64,000 bases of DNA. It comes from Ottelia alismoides (taxonomy: Eukaryota > Streptophyta > Magnoliopsida > Alismatales > Hydrocharitaceae). The stretch spans positions 248,001 through 312,000 of the forward strand of contig JAZKJV010010537.1 in NCBI GenBank assembly GCA_037367405.1, given 5' to 3'. The position numbers and the translations under genes were made by a program. The notes beneath the pieces are model-generated. The model did not search any database and was not told the origin of the DNA. It was given only the letters and a program-made list of their open reading frames with translations. Of the stretch, positions 10,129 to 20,579 are shown one piece after another. Each line of letters opens with the position of its first letter. Positions within the stretch are counted from its first letter, which is position 1.

Positions 10129-10536
10129 ATGTCCGAATCGAAAGTCGATTTGCCCTCCATCGGCGCATTCAAAGGTCCTGCGCCAATAGTGAAGATGGAC
10201 GGGTCTAACTATGAGCTTTGGGCTATGCAGTTCATGAGCCTCATGAAGTCTACTGGTAAGAAGCACATTCTTACCGAGGATGAGCCTGTAGAGAAGACAG
10301 GGATCTATGCCTCATGGGAGGCTGATGACGCCTATGCAAAGGTCTGGTTGTCTGGTACATTGACGATGGAGATAGCTAACGACGTCCTCCATCAGCCCAC
10401 TGCTAAGGCAACGTGGGATATTCTTGCTGCTACGTATTCGCAGGTGCGAAATGAGACAAAGTTGTTGCAGCTTCAACATGACATTTTCACGATGAACCAG
10501 GCAGCAGACCTCTCCATTCCCTATAGACATCCCTAA
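10129..10536 (+). pseudogene. Copia C gag, N-terminal part
   Basis: Starts at the methionine of MSESKVDLPSIGAFKG, matched by the starts of E (28561) and G (60572); an in-frame upstream ATG at 10093 has no support. It encodes the capsid-like N-terminal gag region (KMDGSNYELWAMQFM, GIYASWEADDAYAKVWL, DVLHQPTAKA). The frame breaks at about 10497 by an indel compared with E, and a TAG replaces the expected Tyr of the SLYTSLRG motif. The frame continues as 10542-12878. Confidence 0.85.
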
Positions 10537-10541
10537 GAGGG

Positions 10542-12878
10542 ATGTTCGAGAAGTTATACAGTACCATTCCTCTCACTGCTACTGCTGAACAACAGAAGAT
10601 GTTTCGGAACGCCACCATGGTGGGTGTTCTACTTGCTGCTCTTGATCCTGAGTACGATGCCGTCGGGTTCCAGATCCTAGCAGATGCAGTAATTCCTCCA
10701 TTGGAGGATGTCTACAAAAGGCTCAGTCGCATTCCAGTTTCCTCCAGCTCTTCTACTCACACCCCGTCAGCGATGGCAGCCTCGCGTGGGAGAGGTGGAC
10801 CGCCTTCTGGACGTGGTCGTGGACGTGGCTGTGGACCTCAGGGAAGAGGTGACCGCTTCAGTCAGATGTGCTCCTATTGTCACCGTACTGGACACTCAGA
10901 GGAGACATGCTACTCTAAGCATGGGTTCCCAGCATCGGCACGTGTTGCAGAGCATTCACAGTCTCCATTACCGTCTACTGCAGATAATAGATTTGACGAA
11001 CTTGTGGCCCGCCTCCGTGATATTATGCCACATTCATCTGGTGATTCGTCTGGTGGTTCTTCAGATATTGCTGCCACAGTCTCTGCTAGTTCATCAGCCG
11101 CTGCTAGTACCTCAGGTAGATCAACTGCACTCACACCATCTCATGATATATTTGACTGGGTTATAGATTCCGGAGCTACACATCATCTCTGTCGAGATAG
11201 AGGTAGATTACAGTCCTACATGGATATTCCTCCCGGCCGTTCAGTGCAGATAGCAGATGGTACCCACTCACCCCTTGTTGGACAGGGGGAGGTTTTCTTA
11301 TCCTCCACTATGCAGCTACAGAACGTTCTACATGCTCCTGAGTTCTCAATGAATTTGCTGTCTATTAGTCAGATTACGAAGGATTTGAATTGTCGTGCTA
11401 TATTTGACCCGTCTTCTCTCATTTTTCAGGACATACTCAAGGGCAAGGTGATTGGCTGTGGCTCTGAGCAGAATGGTTTATATCGGTTGGTTCGGGAATC
11501 CTATGCTGGCGTTTCCTTTCACCCCGCTGGACCAGTCTCTCCTTACATTTGGCATCTCCGATTTGGTCACCTTCCGCTCCAGAAAATGCGCCATCTTCTG
11601 CCTCAGATCTCTCCTAGTTCGTCGTTCCGCTGTGAAACATGTCAGTTGGGAAAGCATCATAGATCGAGCTTTCCAGGTCGTCAGAGTCAGAGCAGTAGCT
11701 CCCCATTTGAGTTGTTACATATAGATATATGGGGTCCGAGTCGTGTTCCTGATCATCAGGGGCACAGGTTTTATCTTGTGGTAGTGGATGATTTTTCTCG
11801 TGTGTCATGGGTCTTTCTTTTGAAGAATAAATCTGAAGCAGGAGATGTGATCAAAACTTTGATTAATGAAGTGCAGAATGTTTTCTCTTCCTCTGTCAAA
11901 TATGTTCGGACGGATAATGCCCTGGAATTCTGTACACGCTCTCTTTCTCAATTTCTTTCATCAAAGGGTATTATTCACCAAACCACTTGTGCCTATACAT
12001 CCCAACAAAATGGTGTGGCGGAAAGAAAGCATCGCCATCTCTTGGATATTACTCGAACCCTGTTGATTCAGAGTTGTGCTCCTATTTCTTTCTGGGGCGA
12101 TGCTGTCCTTACTGCTTGTTATCTGGTCAATCGAATGCCATCCTCAGTCCTTGGTGAGAAGATACCCATCTCTCTTATTTTTCCAGACAAGGAGCTATTC
12201 TCACTGCCTCCACGTGTTTTTGGTGCTGTGGCGTTCGTTCATCGTCTATCTCCTGGACTTGACAAGCTCTTTCCTAGAGCAGTCAAGTGCGTCTTTGTTG
12301 GTTATTCCAGAACCCAGAAGGGATACCGGTGTTATGATCATACAACCAACAGGTACTTCGTGAGTGCTGATGTCACTTTCTTTGAATCGGTTATGTATTT
12401 CTCTCCTGCCGGTAACAGAATGGCACCATCCACTACCACTGATGATATTTATGTTCCTCCACCACCTACATGGAGTTCGCCTGAGTCGTCCCCTGTGCCT
12501 GTTCCCATGCCAGCACCACCACCACCACCACTTCCACCTCCACCCGTTCCACAGCTATCATATCACCGTTTCCTAGATACTATACGCGTCGGTCAGGTCC
12601 TGCTCAGACTACAGATCAACCAATCACCACGCCTCAGGTATGTTCAGATGACGTTACTACTGACAGGTCAGGTTCGGTACATGTGCAGGATTCCTCAGTA
12701 CAGGAGGACACAAATGATGATCTTGATGTTCCGATTGCTATTAGGAAGCAGAGGATGCAATGTGCATCCTATCCATTTGCTTCACAGGTTTCCTTCCACC
12801 GGCTCACAGGTGATTTTCAGAAGTTTGCCACAGCCTTGTTTTCCGTGGATATACCACGGACATACCAGGAAGCCTTGA
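10542..12878 (+). pseudogene. Copia C gag C-terminus, protease and integrase
   Basis: 778-codon open frame. In order: end of capsid (MFEKLYSTIPLTA), zinc knuckle CSYCHRTGHSEETC (CX2CX4HX4C, about 10869-10910), protease with WVIDSGATHH (DSG at 11166-11174), pre-integrase HLRFGHLPLQ and CETCQLGKHH zinc motif, then the integrase core with HIDIWGP, RTDNALEF and NGVAERKH supplying the D, D and E residues. A frameshift in the proline-rich linker near 12600 makes the last ~90 codons non-homologous; the true frame continues as 12683-13894. Confidence 0.9.
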
Positions 12879-13894
12879 AGAGTGATTGCTGGAGATTAAC
12901 TATGGAGGAAGAGATGAGGGCCTTGCAGTCCCGTGGCACATGGTCTTTGGTTCCTGCACCTCCTGATGCATCCGTTGTGAGCTGCAAATGGGTCTTCACA
13001 GTCAAATATCATGCAGGTGGCACGTTGGATAGGTATAAAGCACGCTTGGTCGCCCGTGGGTTTACACAAACATATGGCGTGGATTACATGGATACATTCT
13101 CTCCAGTGGCGAGACACTCAACCCTCCGTATTCTCCTATCCGTTGCTGTGGTCCGTGATTGGAGCATTTCTCAGCTAGATGTCAAGAATGCCTTTCTGTA
13201 CGGGGATTTACAGGAGGAAGTCTACATGCAGCAGCCACCCGGGTTTACTGCTGAGGGGGAGATGCAGATGGTCTGTAGACTTCACAAGGTGATATATGGC
13301 CTCAAACAGAGTCCGAGAGCATGGTTCCAGAAGCTGTCCAACCTAATTGAGCACCAGGGATTCAAGAGGTCAAATGCTGATCACTCGTTGTTTGTCCAGA
13401 AGTCATCGGTAGGTACGTTGGTTATTATGGTCTATGTGGATGACATTCTTGTTACAGGAGATGATGTTCAGGGCATAGACTGGGCGAAGGCATTCTTAGG
13501 CCGTCAGTTCGTTACAAAGGATCTTGGAACTCTAAGATATTTTCTGGGGTTGGAATTTGCAAGGAATGCACATGGCTTGGTGATGACACAACGGAAGTAC
13601 ATTACAGACTTCCTGAATGAGACTGGCATGGATGGGTGCAAACCATCAAGTATCCCCATGGACCCTAGCATGAAGTTGTATGATGGTGATACTGATGAAG
13701 TAGATAAGAGGAGATATAGAGAAATGGTGGGAAAACTCCTCTACATTACCATAACTCGTCCAGACATTGCATTTGCAGTTAGCAGGGTAAGTCAATTTAT
13801 GGAGCAGCCAAGACAGGTTTACATGGATGCTATACACATGATACTGAGGTACCTGAAGTCTTCTAGGGTCAGGGCTGCTATTCAGAAAGGGTAA
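12683..13894 (+). pseudogene. Copia C reverse transcriptase
   Basis: 403-codon frame with the RVT_2 layout: [52 protein letters not shown] and the catalytic MVYVDDILVTGDD (YVDD at 13433-13444), then TITRPDIAFAVSRVSQFMEQ. It synthesises element cDNA. A base loss after LKSS at about 13863 throws the frame off just before RNase H, where neighbours read LKSSPG.GLLF. The first methionine is internal to the linker, not a natural start. Confidence 0.9.
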
Positions 13895-14384
13895 CAACTT
13901 ATCCATCTCAGCGTGTGCAGACACAGATTATGCAGGATGCCCTAAGGATAGAAAGTCAACCTCAGGGTTCGCAGTGTTTGTTGGAGGCTCTCTGGTTTCT
14001 TGGAAAAGCAAGAAACAAACTGTTGTGGCGAGGTCCAGTGCAGAATCCGAATATAGGGCCATGGCTCAAGCCAGCACGGAAATGATGTGGGTTCGTTCCG
14101 TATTAGAAGATCTACATTTAGCTGTGTCCCTACCTATGAAGCTTCAGTGTGACAATCATGCAGCATTGTTCATTGCCAACAATCCAGCTTTCCATGAGAG
14201 GACCAAACATATTGAAGTTGACTGCCATTACACTAGGGACTTGATCTAGAGAGGATTGATATCTACTGCACATGTGAGATCAGGAGATCAGACTGCAGAT
14301 GTATTCACCAAGCCACTGCTCAGAGGACCTTTTCAGAGATGTTCATCCAAGCTGAGCATGATAGACATCTATGCTCCACCTTGA
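13895..14384 (+). pseudogene. Copia C RNase H
   Basis: In-frame remainder of pol encoding KDRKSTSGFAVFVGGSLVSW, ARSSAESEYRAMAQ, CDNHAALFIANNPAFHERTK and the terminal SKLSMIDIYAPP stop. A TAG at 14247-14249 replaces the Gln of the MIQ(K/R)GLIST motif. Together with the frameshift before it, this leaves no complete RNase H. Confidence 0.88.
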
Positions 14385-14391
14385 GGGGGAG
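14381..14391 (+). other. Copia C polypurine tract
   Basis: TTGAGGGGGAG immediately before the 3' LTR; the same tract ends D (24794-24804) and F (39210-39220). It primes plus-strand cDNA in the family. Confidence 0.88.
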
Positions 14392-14548
14392 TGTAGAGAT
14401 AGTTTCGAGTTTTATTATCACTTTATATATCTTGTTGTTATTTCTTTATCTTATTTAGACGTCTTTGTAATTTACCCTTAAGGCCTCTCCCTATATAAGA
14501 GAGCCTAGGGTTTTTCCTGAATGAATATCGAAGACTCATTTCCCAACA
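14392..14548 (+). repeat. Copia C 3' LTR
   Basis: 157 bp, two substitutions from the 5' LTR; followed by ATTCT, the target duplication. Confidence 0.95.
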
Positions 14549-15085
14549 ATTCTGCTTAAGCACGTTCTTTCTGCGATCTCTATCTTTTTTTTTCAGCACG
14601 CGCACCCTTCCCGTTGGCGTGCGCAAAAAAATGGAATCAATGATGAAATCTTTCTTTTGGGCGGACGTGAAGCAACAGAAGGCGGACATCTACCTGGTGG
14701 GCTGGGAGGAGGTGACAAAGAACAAGGAAGCTGGTGGACTGGGAATTCGGGACGTTAATTGCATGAATAAGGCGCTGCTCGGCAAGTAGGCTGCCCACAT
14801 CTGGGGCCCTTCGCGGTCCATGGTGCATCAACTACTTTGCAAGATTTATGACGTGAGGGGTGACTTGGTGGCCAGACGACTCCATTGGGAGTCCCCCCTA
14901 TGGTCAGGTATTCGTAAAGTTTTGCTTGAATTGACGCAGTTCTTGTCGCCGACAATGAGAGATGGTCGAGGATTTCGCTTCTGGAGAGATGATTGGTTTG
15001 GGGAGGGAAAGCTTTGTGATAGATTTCCGAGGTTGTTCGCGCTGTCTACAGATCGTGAGTACTCCGTCTTCCAAGCGGTAATACC
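14549..15085 (+). pseudogene. L1 LINE fragment, part 2 (RT C-terminus)
   Basis: Continues the L1 text broken at 9506: KMESMMKSFFWADVKQQKAD, EAGGLGIRDVN(C)MNKALLGK, then WESPLWSGIR and DGRGFRFWRDDWFGEGKLC with RFPRLFALSTD. These motifs are the C-terminal part of plant L1 ORF2. A TAG follows ALLGK. The LINE text ends at about 15085, where minus-strand Copia sequence resumes. It has no zinc-knuckle end or poly(A), so it is an internal fragment. Confidence 0.82.
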
Positions 15086-15107
15086 TTGACCATAGGGACG
15101 CGCAACA

Positions 15108-15887
15108 GACATGTGATCCAAAGAAACAATTGAAGCAAGAGGATACAAAGTACATGTACGCCTCTGCTTCTTGAGCACGATAGGCACCTCAAGATCATCC
15201 ACAACCACCTCCACATGCTCACCGCCTCCTGGCAAGGAACCTTCTTGTCATGTACTGTAGCATGCTGTAGAGACAACTCACCATTGCTGCCAGCAGAAAT
15301 ATTGCTATCAGAGCATACCTGAGGCGTGCTGGATGATTGGAGATGCCAATGAGCAGTAGACGACATGTGGACGTAGGTACGTGGGAAGAACCGTGATATG
15401 GGACTGGAAGGAGGAGGAGGTGGTGGTGGTGAAGGAACCGTAGGTGGTATTGGAGAAGGTGGTAACATGTAAACCTCCTCTCCAGAATTTGATGCAGTGA
15501 ACTTATCACCTACAGGGGAGAAGTACGTTATAAACTCAAAGAAGGTGACATCAACACCGACGTAATACTTCTGACGAACAAGATCGTAACATCAGTATCC
15601 CTTTTGTATCTTGGAAGCAAGCTTGTCAAGTCCAAGTAACAACTGATGTACAAATGCAACAGAGTCGGACACACGAGGAGTGAGAGATAACATATCCTTC
15701 TCGGGAAACACAATCGAGGAATGGATCTTCTCACCCAAGATAATAGAAGGCATACGATTCACAAGATAACACGCGGTGAGAACAACATCACCCCAAAAGG
15801 AGTGGGGAGCATAACTCTGAATCAAAAGAGTTCGTGACATCAAGTAAATGACAGTGTTTGCGTTCAGCAACACTGTTTTACTGGGAC
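15108..15887 (-). pseudogene. Copia linker and integrase C-terminal half (probably element B)
   Basis: Minus-strand reading gives VSLDHMS and LKKQRRTCTLYPLAS (linker), a proline-rich stretch (about 15400-15470), then RMPSIILGEKI, SFWGDVVLTACYLVNRMPS and RTLLIQSYAPHSF (15592-15873). The hAT-like element entered at 15887 inside the TSQ(Q)N(G/S)VAERKH motif. Strand and position fit the other half of Copia B, but its 5' LTR was not found. Confidence 0.75.
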
Positions 15888-16349
15888 CAAGGTTTAAATA
15901 AGCGTGAGGCGGTCCGGTGCGTTCCGAAATTGAGGCGAGGCGTAAGCTTCAATTTTTTGAAAAAATTAAAATTAATGCAAAATACATCGAAGAAAGTATA
16001 TAATAATATTAATCTTTGCTAAAAACACATTCAAGAATAATTTAAAACTAGTAGAAGATACAATACATAAGCGATGAAGGCATTGAAGTTAAAAAAACTA
16101 ATACTAAGCCACTAATATACGGAATATCAAGTTCCAACTCCAGCTACAATGATTCTGTATGAGTATTGAACTGAAGTCTATACTTAATACTAAAGTACAA
16201 TAGAAACCATAATTTTTAGTGTTCGAAGTAAAAAATTATAATATGCCTTAAATCCCAACCATTTGTCTTGCTGGACATAGTTGGAGAACCGTCATATGCT
16301 TCCCCTCATACCATATCACATCCCTCCTACATAGTTACCTTGATGTATG

Positions 16350-17014
16350 TTATTTGCTGATGATATTGTGTTGATTGACGAGGACTAGAGATGGAGTAAA
16401 TGAGAAGCTTGAATTCTGGAGACATGCATTAGAGACTAAAGGATTTCGTATAAGTAGGGCTAAGACGGAATATGTGGAATGCACCTTTGATGGAAGCAAT
16501 GGTGAAGGAATTGAGGGGAAGATTGGTGACAATAACATTCGGAATAGAGATTCCTTTAGATATCTAGGATCTATTTTGCAACAAGATGGGGAAATTGATG
16601 GAGATGTTACTAATAGAATAAATGCAGGCTGGCTAAAGTGGAGAGGAGCCTCTGTTGTTCTCTGTGATAAGAAAATTCCTTTAAAAATTAAAGGAAAGTT
16701 TTACAAAGCAGCAGTGAGACCTGCTATGCTCTATGGATCTGAATGTTGTCCTGTGAACCATAAACATGTGCAGATAATGACTATAGCAGAAATGGAAATG
16801 CTAAGATGGATGTGTGGACACACACACACACACACGTAAAGATCGGATTCGGAATGATGCAATCAGAAAGAAAGTTAGTGTAGCTCCGATCGAGGATAGG
16901 ATGCGAGAAAACCGCTTAAGATGGTTTAGTCATTTGCAAAGAAGATCAACGGATGCACCAGTTAGGAGATGCGAGCGTTGGGATGTTGAGCTGACTAAGA
17001 GAGGGCGAGGATGA
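16350..17014 (+). pseudogene. RTE LINE RT C-terminal part
   Basis: After the FADD box a TAG follows IDED, then a 154-codon frame (16375-16839) encodes GVNEKLEFWRHALETKGFRI, RYLGSILQQDGEI, KIKGKFYKAAVRPAMLYGSE and EMEMLRWMCG. A CA dinucleotide expansion (16819-16836) breaks the frame, and the next frame (16814-17014) carries RKDRIRNDAIRKKVSVAPIE and RENRLRWFSHLQRR. Non-functional. Confidence 0.85.
16819..16836. repeat. (CA)n microsatellite inside the RTE frame
   Basis: A run of CA units at the codons where the family reads CGHTRKDR; the expansion gives HTHTHT and shifts the frame. Confidence 0.85.
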
Positions 17015-17704
17015 CCCAAGAAGTGTTGGAAAGAGACTATACGAAGGGATCTTAGTTTTTTGGATATAAGCCCGAGGTTGACCCAAGATAGATCTGAATG
17101 GAGGCGAAGAATCCATGTAGATGACCCTACTTAATTGTGGGAAAAGGATTTGTTGTTGTTTTTGTTGTATTCACAATAAAACGTAATAATTATTTTACTT
17201 CACATGTTTTTTTAAACCTCGCTTCTTTATATACGTGATAAATATTCTAAGATTTACAACTTATACAATCAAATGACAACATCAAGTTGCAAACTTTCAA
17301 CTAACATAAAACATTTATTACAATTCAAAAAAAAAATCTGTGTGCAATAGGGCTAGTATGTGTAGATGGATGATAAAATTAATATGATGTATACAAGATC
17401 ATGGAGCTTCGCTTGTTTCAAGCGATCTCTTCTCTTTGCATGGAGGTATATATAGAAATATAGAAGGTTTAACATGGAAAAAAAACACAAACATAAAAAA
17501 TATATGCTTACGAAAAAATAAGGTCATGTGCAAAGCACATAACCAAAAAGGTAAAAAAGCCTCATGCTCGAGGCTTACGCCTCCGATTCGCCTCGAGCGC
17601 CTCAGACGAAGTTGAAGCGTACACCCCACCAACCAGACCTGAGGCGCGTGCCTCGGGGTGCTTTTGGCGCGCCTCACCTCGAGGCGCCGCTTTTTAAAAC
17701 CATG

Positions 17705-17975
17705 GCTGGGACGTGTAGGCACATGATGTCTGATGTAGAATATCACACCATCAAAGGAAATGTGAAAGCTGTAAGGTACAAAACTCAAGCGCATTCTCAG
17801 TGCGAACAAATTTGACAGTAGATATTCTTTATTTCATTGATGAATGGTTAGATTATATTCCCAACTTCAGAGTTATTCTTTAACAGAAAAATCGACGACA
17901 ATCTAGAAAACCATCGACTGCAACAAGATAGAATAAAGATACTATTTCTGGTTCGGATATGTGAGGTGGGAGAGT
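17705..17975 (-). pseudogene. Copia integrase core, decayed
   Basis: Minus-strand continuation of the integrase broken at 15887: CAYTSQ, then a relic of RT(D/E)NA(L)EF near 17800, FLLKNNSEVGN at about 17870 and YLVAVDGFSRL at about 17915. Text becomes unreadable beyond about 17975. Numerous stops. Confidence 0.65.
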
Positions 17976-18674
17976 GTGGACAATCTTTTCTTCACTTCTT
18001 AGTATGAAAATTGGGGTTGGGAGATGATCAATATTGGGTGGATCGATTCAGGGGACTTGGACTCCTCCTGGAGGAGCTTCAGAGCTGGCAGGGCTGATGG
18101 GAGTGACCAATTGTACATGCAGTGTCAATACATAAGTGAACCCTTGACAAATTCATGCCCAAATTGGAGCGAGCGAAATGCGAGTGTCTACTGTGATGAA
18201 AGACACTATATTGAGATTGTGGACTGTAGTGAGAAGGCTTTTCTTGTCTCATGGGTGAGTTTGTGCCATTATCGATAGAGTTGTAATTGTTTTTCTAACC
18301 ATTTCGTGTTAATAAATTTTTTGATGTCATCCCACGCTGGATGTTCATCCTTTGCCTGTGGAAAAAAGGAATGAATGCTACTAGTAATTTCATATGTCAG
18401 GTAGTATGAACCTCGTCATATCCATTTGTGATATGTTAAAATACCGTACTATTGAAGAAGTAATTGTACTTGCATTGCATGAAAAGGCCTAGAGATATTG
18501 TTTGGAATCTTCGATGTTCTATTGAGGCTACTCCCAACTTAACTTCTCATTCACACGAGAAGATTAAAGTTTGATTAGACATCCTGTTCTCTTTCTTTTT
18601 ATAAATTGTTGTTTACCCAGAGTTGTATGCAAGTTCTCGACCAATAACTCTATTTACTGTATCATCCTTTCTAG
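17976..18674. other. No confirmed gene; upstream of the MND1 exons
   Basis: About 700 bases. An 84-codon plus frame (18024-18278) has no recognised family and does not match the expected preceding MND1 exon. 18300-18674 looks like intron sequence and ends in a TTTCTAG acceptor at 18674. Confidence 0.45.
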
Positions 18675-19188
18675 GTGTATTTTTGGAGTCTCCCCAGTTG
18701 TGCTGGAAATCAGGTCAATAAGCTTATCCTGTATCTGTCTAAGATAATGTGAACTGTTGGAAATTGTTAATTTTCCATTTTCGGTCAGTTAAGGACACAA
18801 TATAAGAAGCTGGAATCCGATGTTCATGGCTGTAGGAACCGATATGCAGAACTTATTGAAGGGAGGGATGCCTTGAAGAAAGGCAGGGAGAAATCTGTAA
18901 ATATATGCCTAAATCAGCAGCTACTTTTTATCCCTTCTTAGATTGTAGCAAACCTTTTGGAAATGAGTAGCATTTTCTTAAATTGTAGGATGAGCGAGAT
19001 GCTGCATTGGTAGAGCTGAAGTCCATAGAGCAGCAACATAAGAAACTCAAGGTATCTGCGAATTTGTTTGTTTTGGAGGCTTAGCTTTATGACAGTTGTT
19101 TCTCATCCCCTGACTAATTGGAAACCCTTATTTCAGGAAGATTTGTCATTATATGCAGACAATGATCCGGCCACATTGGAAGCAATGC
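18675..19188 (+). CDS. MND1: MND1 meiotic recombination protein, four internal exons
   Basis: Four exons with GT-AG introns, all in phase: 18675-18713 (VYFWSLPSCAGNQ), 18789-18896 (LRTQYKKLESDV...ALKKGREKS), 18989-19051 (DERDAALVELKSIEQQHKKL) and 19137-19188 (EDLSLYADNDPATLEAM, ending one base into a codon). This is the end of the winged-helix region and the coiled coil of MND1, which with HOP2 stimulates RAD51/DMC1 strand exchange in meiosis. Introns are 75, 92 and 85 bp. No stop or frameshift is seen. The N-terminal exons (KKRGLSLEEK-type) and C-terminal exons (NRWTDNIF-type) were not found within the window, so this is either a real gene with TE-filled introns or a captured or duplicated fragment. 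Confidence 0.88.
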
Positions 19189-19930
19189 GTAAGAAACCTT
19201 TTCCTTGTATGCCTATTGTGTCTTCTACCTTAGCTTCTTGAAACTGAGCTCACATTTCATCTCTGTAGTTGATGGGCAGTCCTACAACAAAATCAGCTGA
19301 TCATAGAGTTCTACGTTTTTGATTCTCTACGATTTCCATTTTGACAGAGCCATACCTTCTTTGATTATTACCTTTTCTTTTCTGTAGAGTGACCTGATAA
19401 TAGTCTCCCATCTTTGGGTTACCCGTTTACACAACATTCACAGTATTAATTTCGATATCGATCACATTAGGTCAGCTGAAAGTGAGGGGAAATTTTTCTT
19501 GTTTTGAATGACATTCACAATAATGTAAACAACCACAGAACTAACAACAAGTGTCGCCAATTTATATTGCATTAATTTCCATATACAGTTACATGTAGCA
19601 AAAGAAACTTCAATATATACATGTATCCCAAAATGTAATAGAAGAGAAAGAAAAGCATTTGCATTATCTTGTACAAAAACTATAACATGTGTACCCTAAC
19701 AGAAACTGCGGATGCTCAACGTCCAACTGTCAATCTATTGTGATGCAGGCGCCTTGCCTGCATACATGTTGGGAACAAGAGAAATGTCAATAAAGGTTGA
19801 GTACAATCAAATTTATTACAATATAAAATAGGTTTTTCGGTGATTTCAAAAAGAAACAAGTATTTTTGTATTGCCACATAAATTTAATAAGCTACTTGTG
19901 TGGAAATTGGTTTTCAAGTTGTTTTGTATG
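19189..19930. other. Intron-like or intergenic DNA after the MND1 exons
   Basis: Begins with the GT donor after the fourth exon. No further MND1 exon is recognised before Copia D starts at 19931. No other gene seen. Confidence 0.5.
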
Positions 19931-20071
19931 TGCTGAGATAATTATCTCTTGGAATCTTTTTCTTATTTATGTTTTCTTTATGTATCTCTCATGTAATTAA
20001 CTCATGGCTTTTCTCCTATATAAGAGAGCCCTAGGGTCTCGTCTATGTTATGATTTTCTTTTCTCCCAACA
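19931..20071 (+). repeat. Copia D 5' LTR
   Basis: 141 bp, TGCTGAGATAATTATCTC to TCTCCCAACA, with TATATAAG at 20017-20024. Confidence 0.93.
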
Positions 20072-20083
20072 TGGTATCGGATC
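20072..20083 (+). other. Copia D primer-binding site
   Basis: TGGTATCGGATC, a mutated form of the initiator-Met tRNA complement seen after the LTRs of C and E. Confidence 0.8.
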
Positions 20084-20579
20084 AATGGTCCTAGACCGGG
20101 GTTCCCATATCCCACCCTTGCCCTAACCCTACCCCCCCAGCCGCTACTGTCATCGGGATCTCGTTAGCCCTCCCGTGCCGCCAGGGCACCTCCAAGCCCT
20201 TCGTGCGCTGCAGTTGGGGCGTCTCCAACCCTCCCGTGCCGCCAGAGCACCCTCCTTTGGCCCCTCCAACTGCCACTGGGCACCTGCCCTCCCGCCGCCG
20301 TCGTCGCAGGGGGCTCCAACCCCTGTCACATGTCGCGTGCCCCTGTCCTGCGGACCGGCTGCCGCCGTCGGGCATATTCCACGCCGCTCAACAATCTGAT
20401 TTGGGTCGGAGAACGTGATTTTTCTCATCTAATTCACGTCTTACGACTCTAAACCTCACCAGGAAGATATGATGATGGTTGTATGAGTCTACAGATACAA
20501 CCACTCTTCCTTATGATTGTGTAGACGTTCTCTGATCGATTGACTCCTCGGTTTGTCTGTGGTTCTACTTATTGGTACA
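20084..20579 (+). other. Copia D leader, non-coding
   Basis: GC-rich first half and AT-richer second half ending in the GTATGAGTCTACA block also found before gag in H (about 51205). Open frames here are compositional. Confidence 0.65.

Larger units (their letters stand above)
9507..14548 (+). mobile_element. Copia C, complete LTR retrotransposon with broken genes
   Basis: 5042 bp, flanked by the 5-bp duplication ATTCT (9502-9506, 14549-14553). LTRs are 9507-9663 and 14392-14548, both 157 bp with two substitutions between them. The primer-binding site follows the 5' LTR at once and a polypurine tract precedes the 3' LTR. Gene order is gag, protease, integrase, RT, RNase H, the Ty1/copia order. 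It was inserted into an L1 fragment. LTR similarity marks it as the youngest complete element here, yet the coding region has frameshifts and stops. Confidence 0.95.
16333..17165 (+). mobile_element. 5'-truncated RTE LINE with TTG-rich tail
   Basis: Starts abruptly at GTTACCTTGATGTATG, just before the FADD box (LFADDIVLID), and ends in a TTGTTGTTGTTTTTGTTGT-like tail. It shares long text with the LINE at 1-2880 in the opposite orientation (for example FRYLGSILQQDGEID). It lies within the hAT-like element. Strong 5' truncation is usual for LINE insertions. No confident TSD was seen. Confidence 0.85.
15888..17704. mobile_element. hAT-like element, 1817 bp, CA(A/T)GGTTT ends rich in GAGGCG
   Basis: Left end CAAGGTTTAAATAAGCGTGA and complement of right end CATGGTTTTAAAAAGCGGCG form imperfect inverted repeats. 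The flanking 8-bp duplication is ACTGGGAC (15880-15887) and GCTGGGAC (17705-17712), one mismatch. Subterminal DNA is packed with GAGGCG/CGCCTC motifs, especially 17550-17690. No transposase was found; the middle holds a 5'-truncated RTE LINE (16333-17165). Excising the element rejoins Copia integrase text on the minus strand. Confidence 0.82.

Noticed and set aside
18024..18278. Missing upstream exon of MND1
   Set aside because: The translation does not resemble the expected winged-helix exon, and no phase-compatible donor leads to 18675 with certainty.
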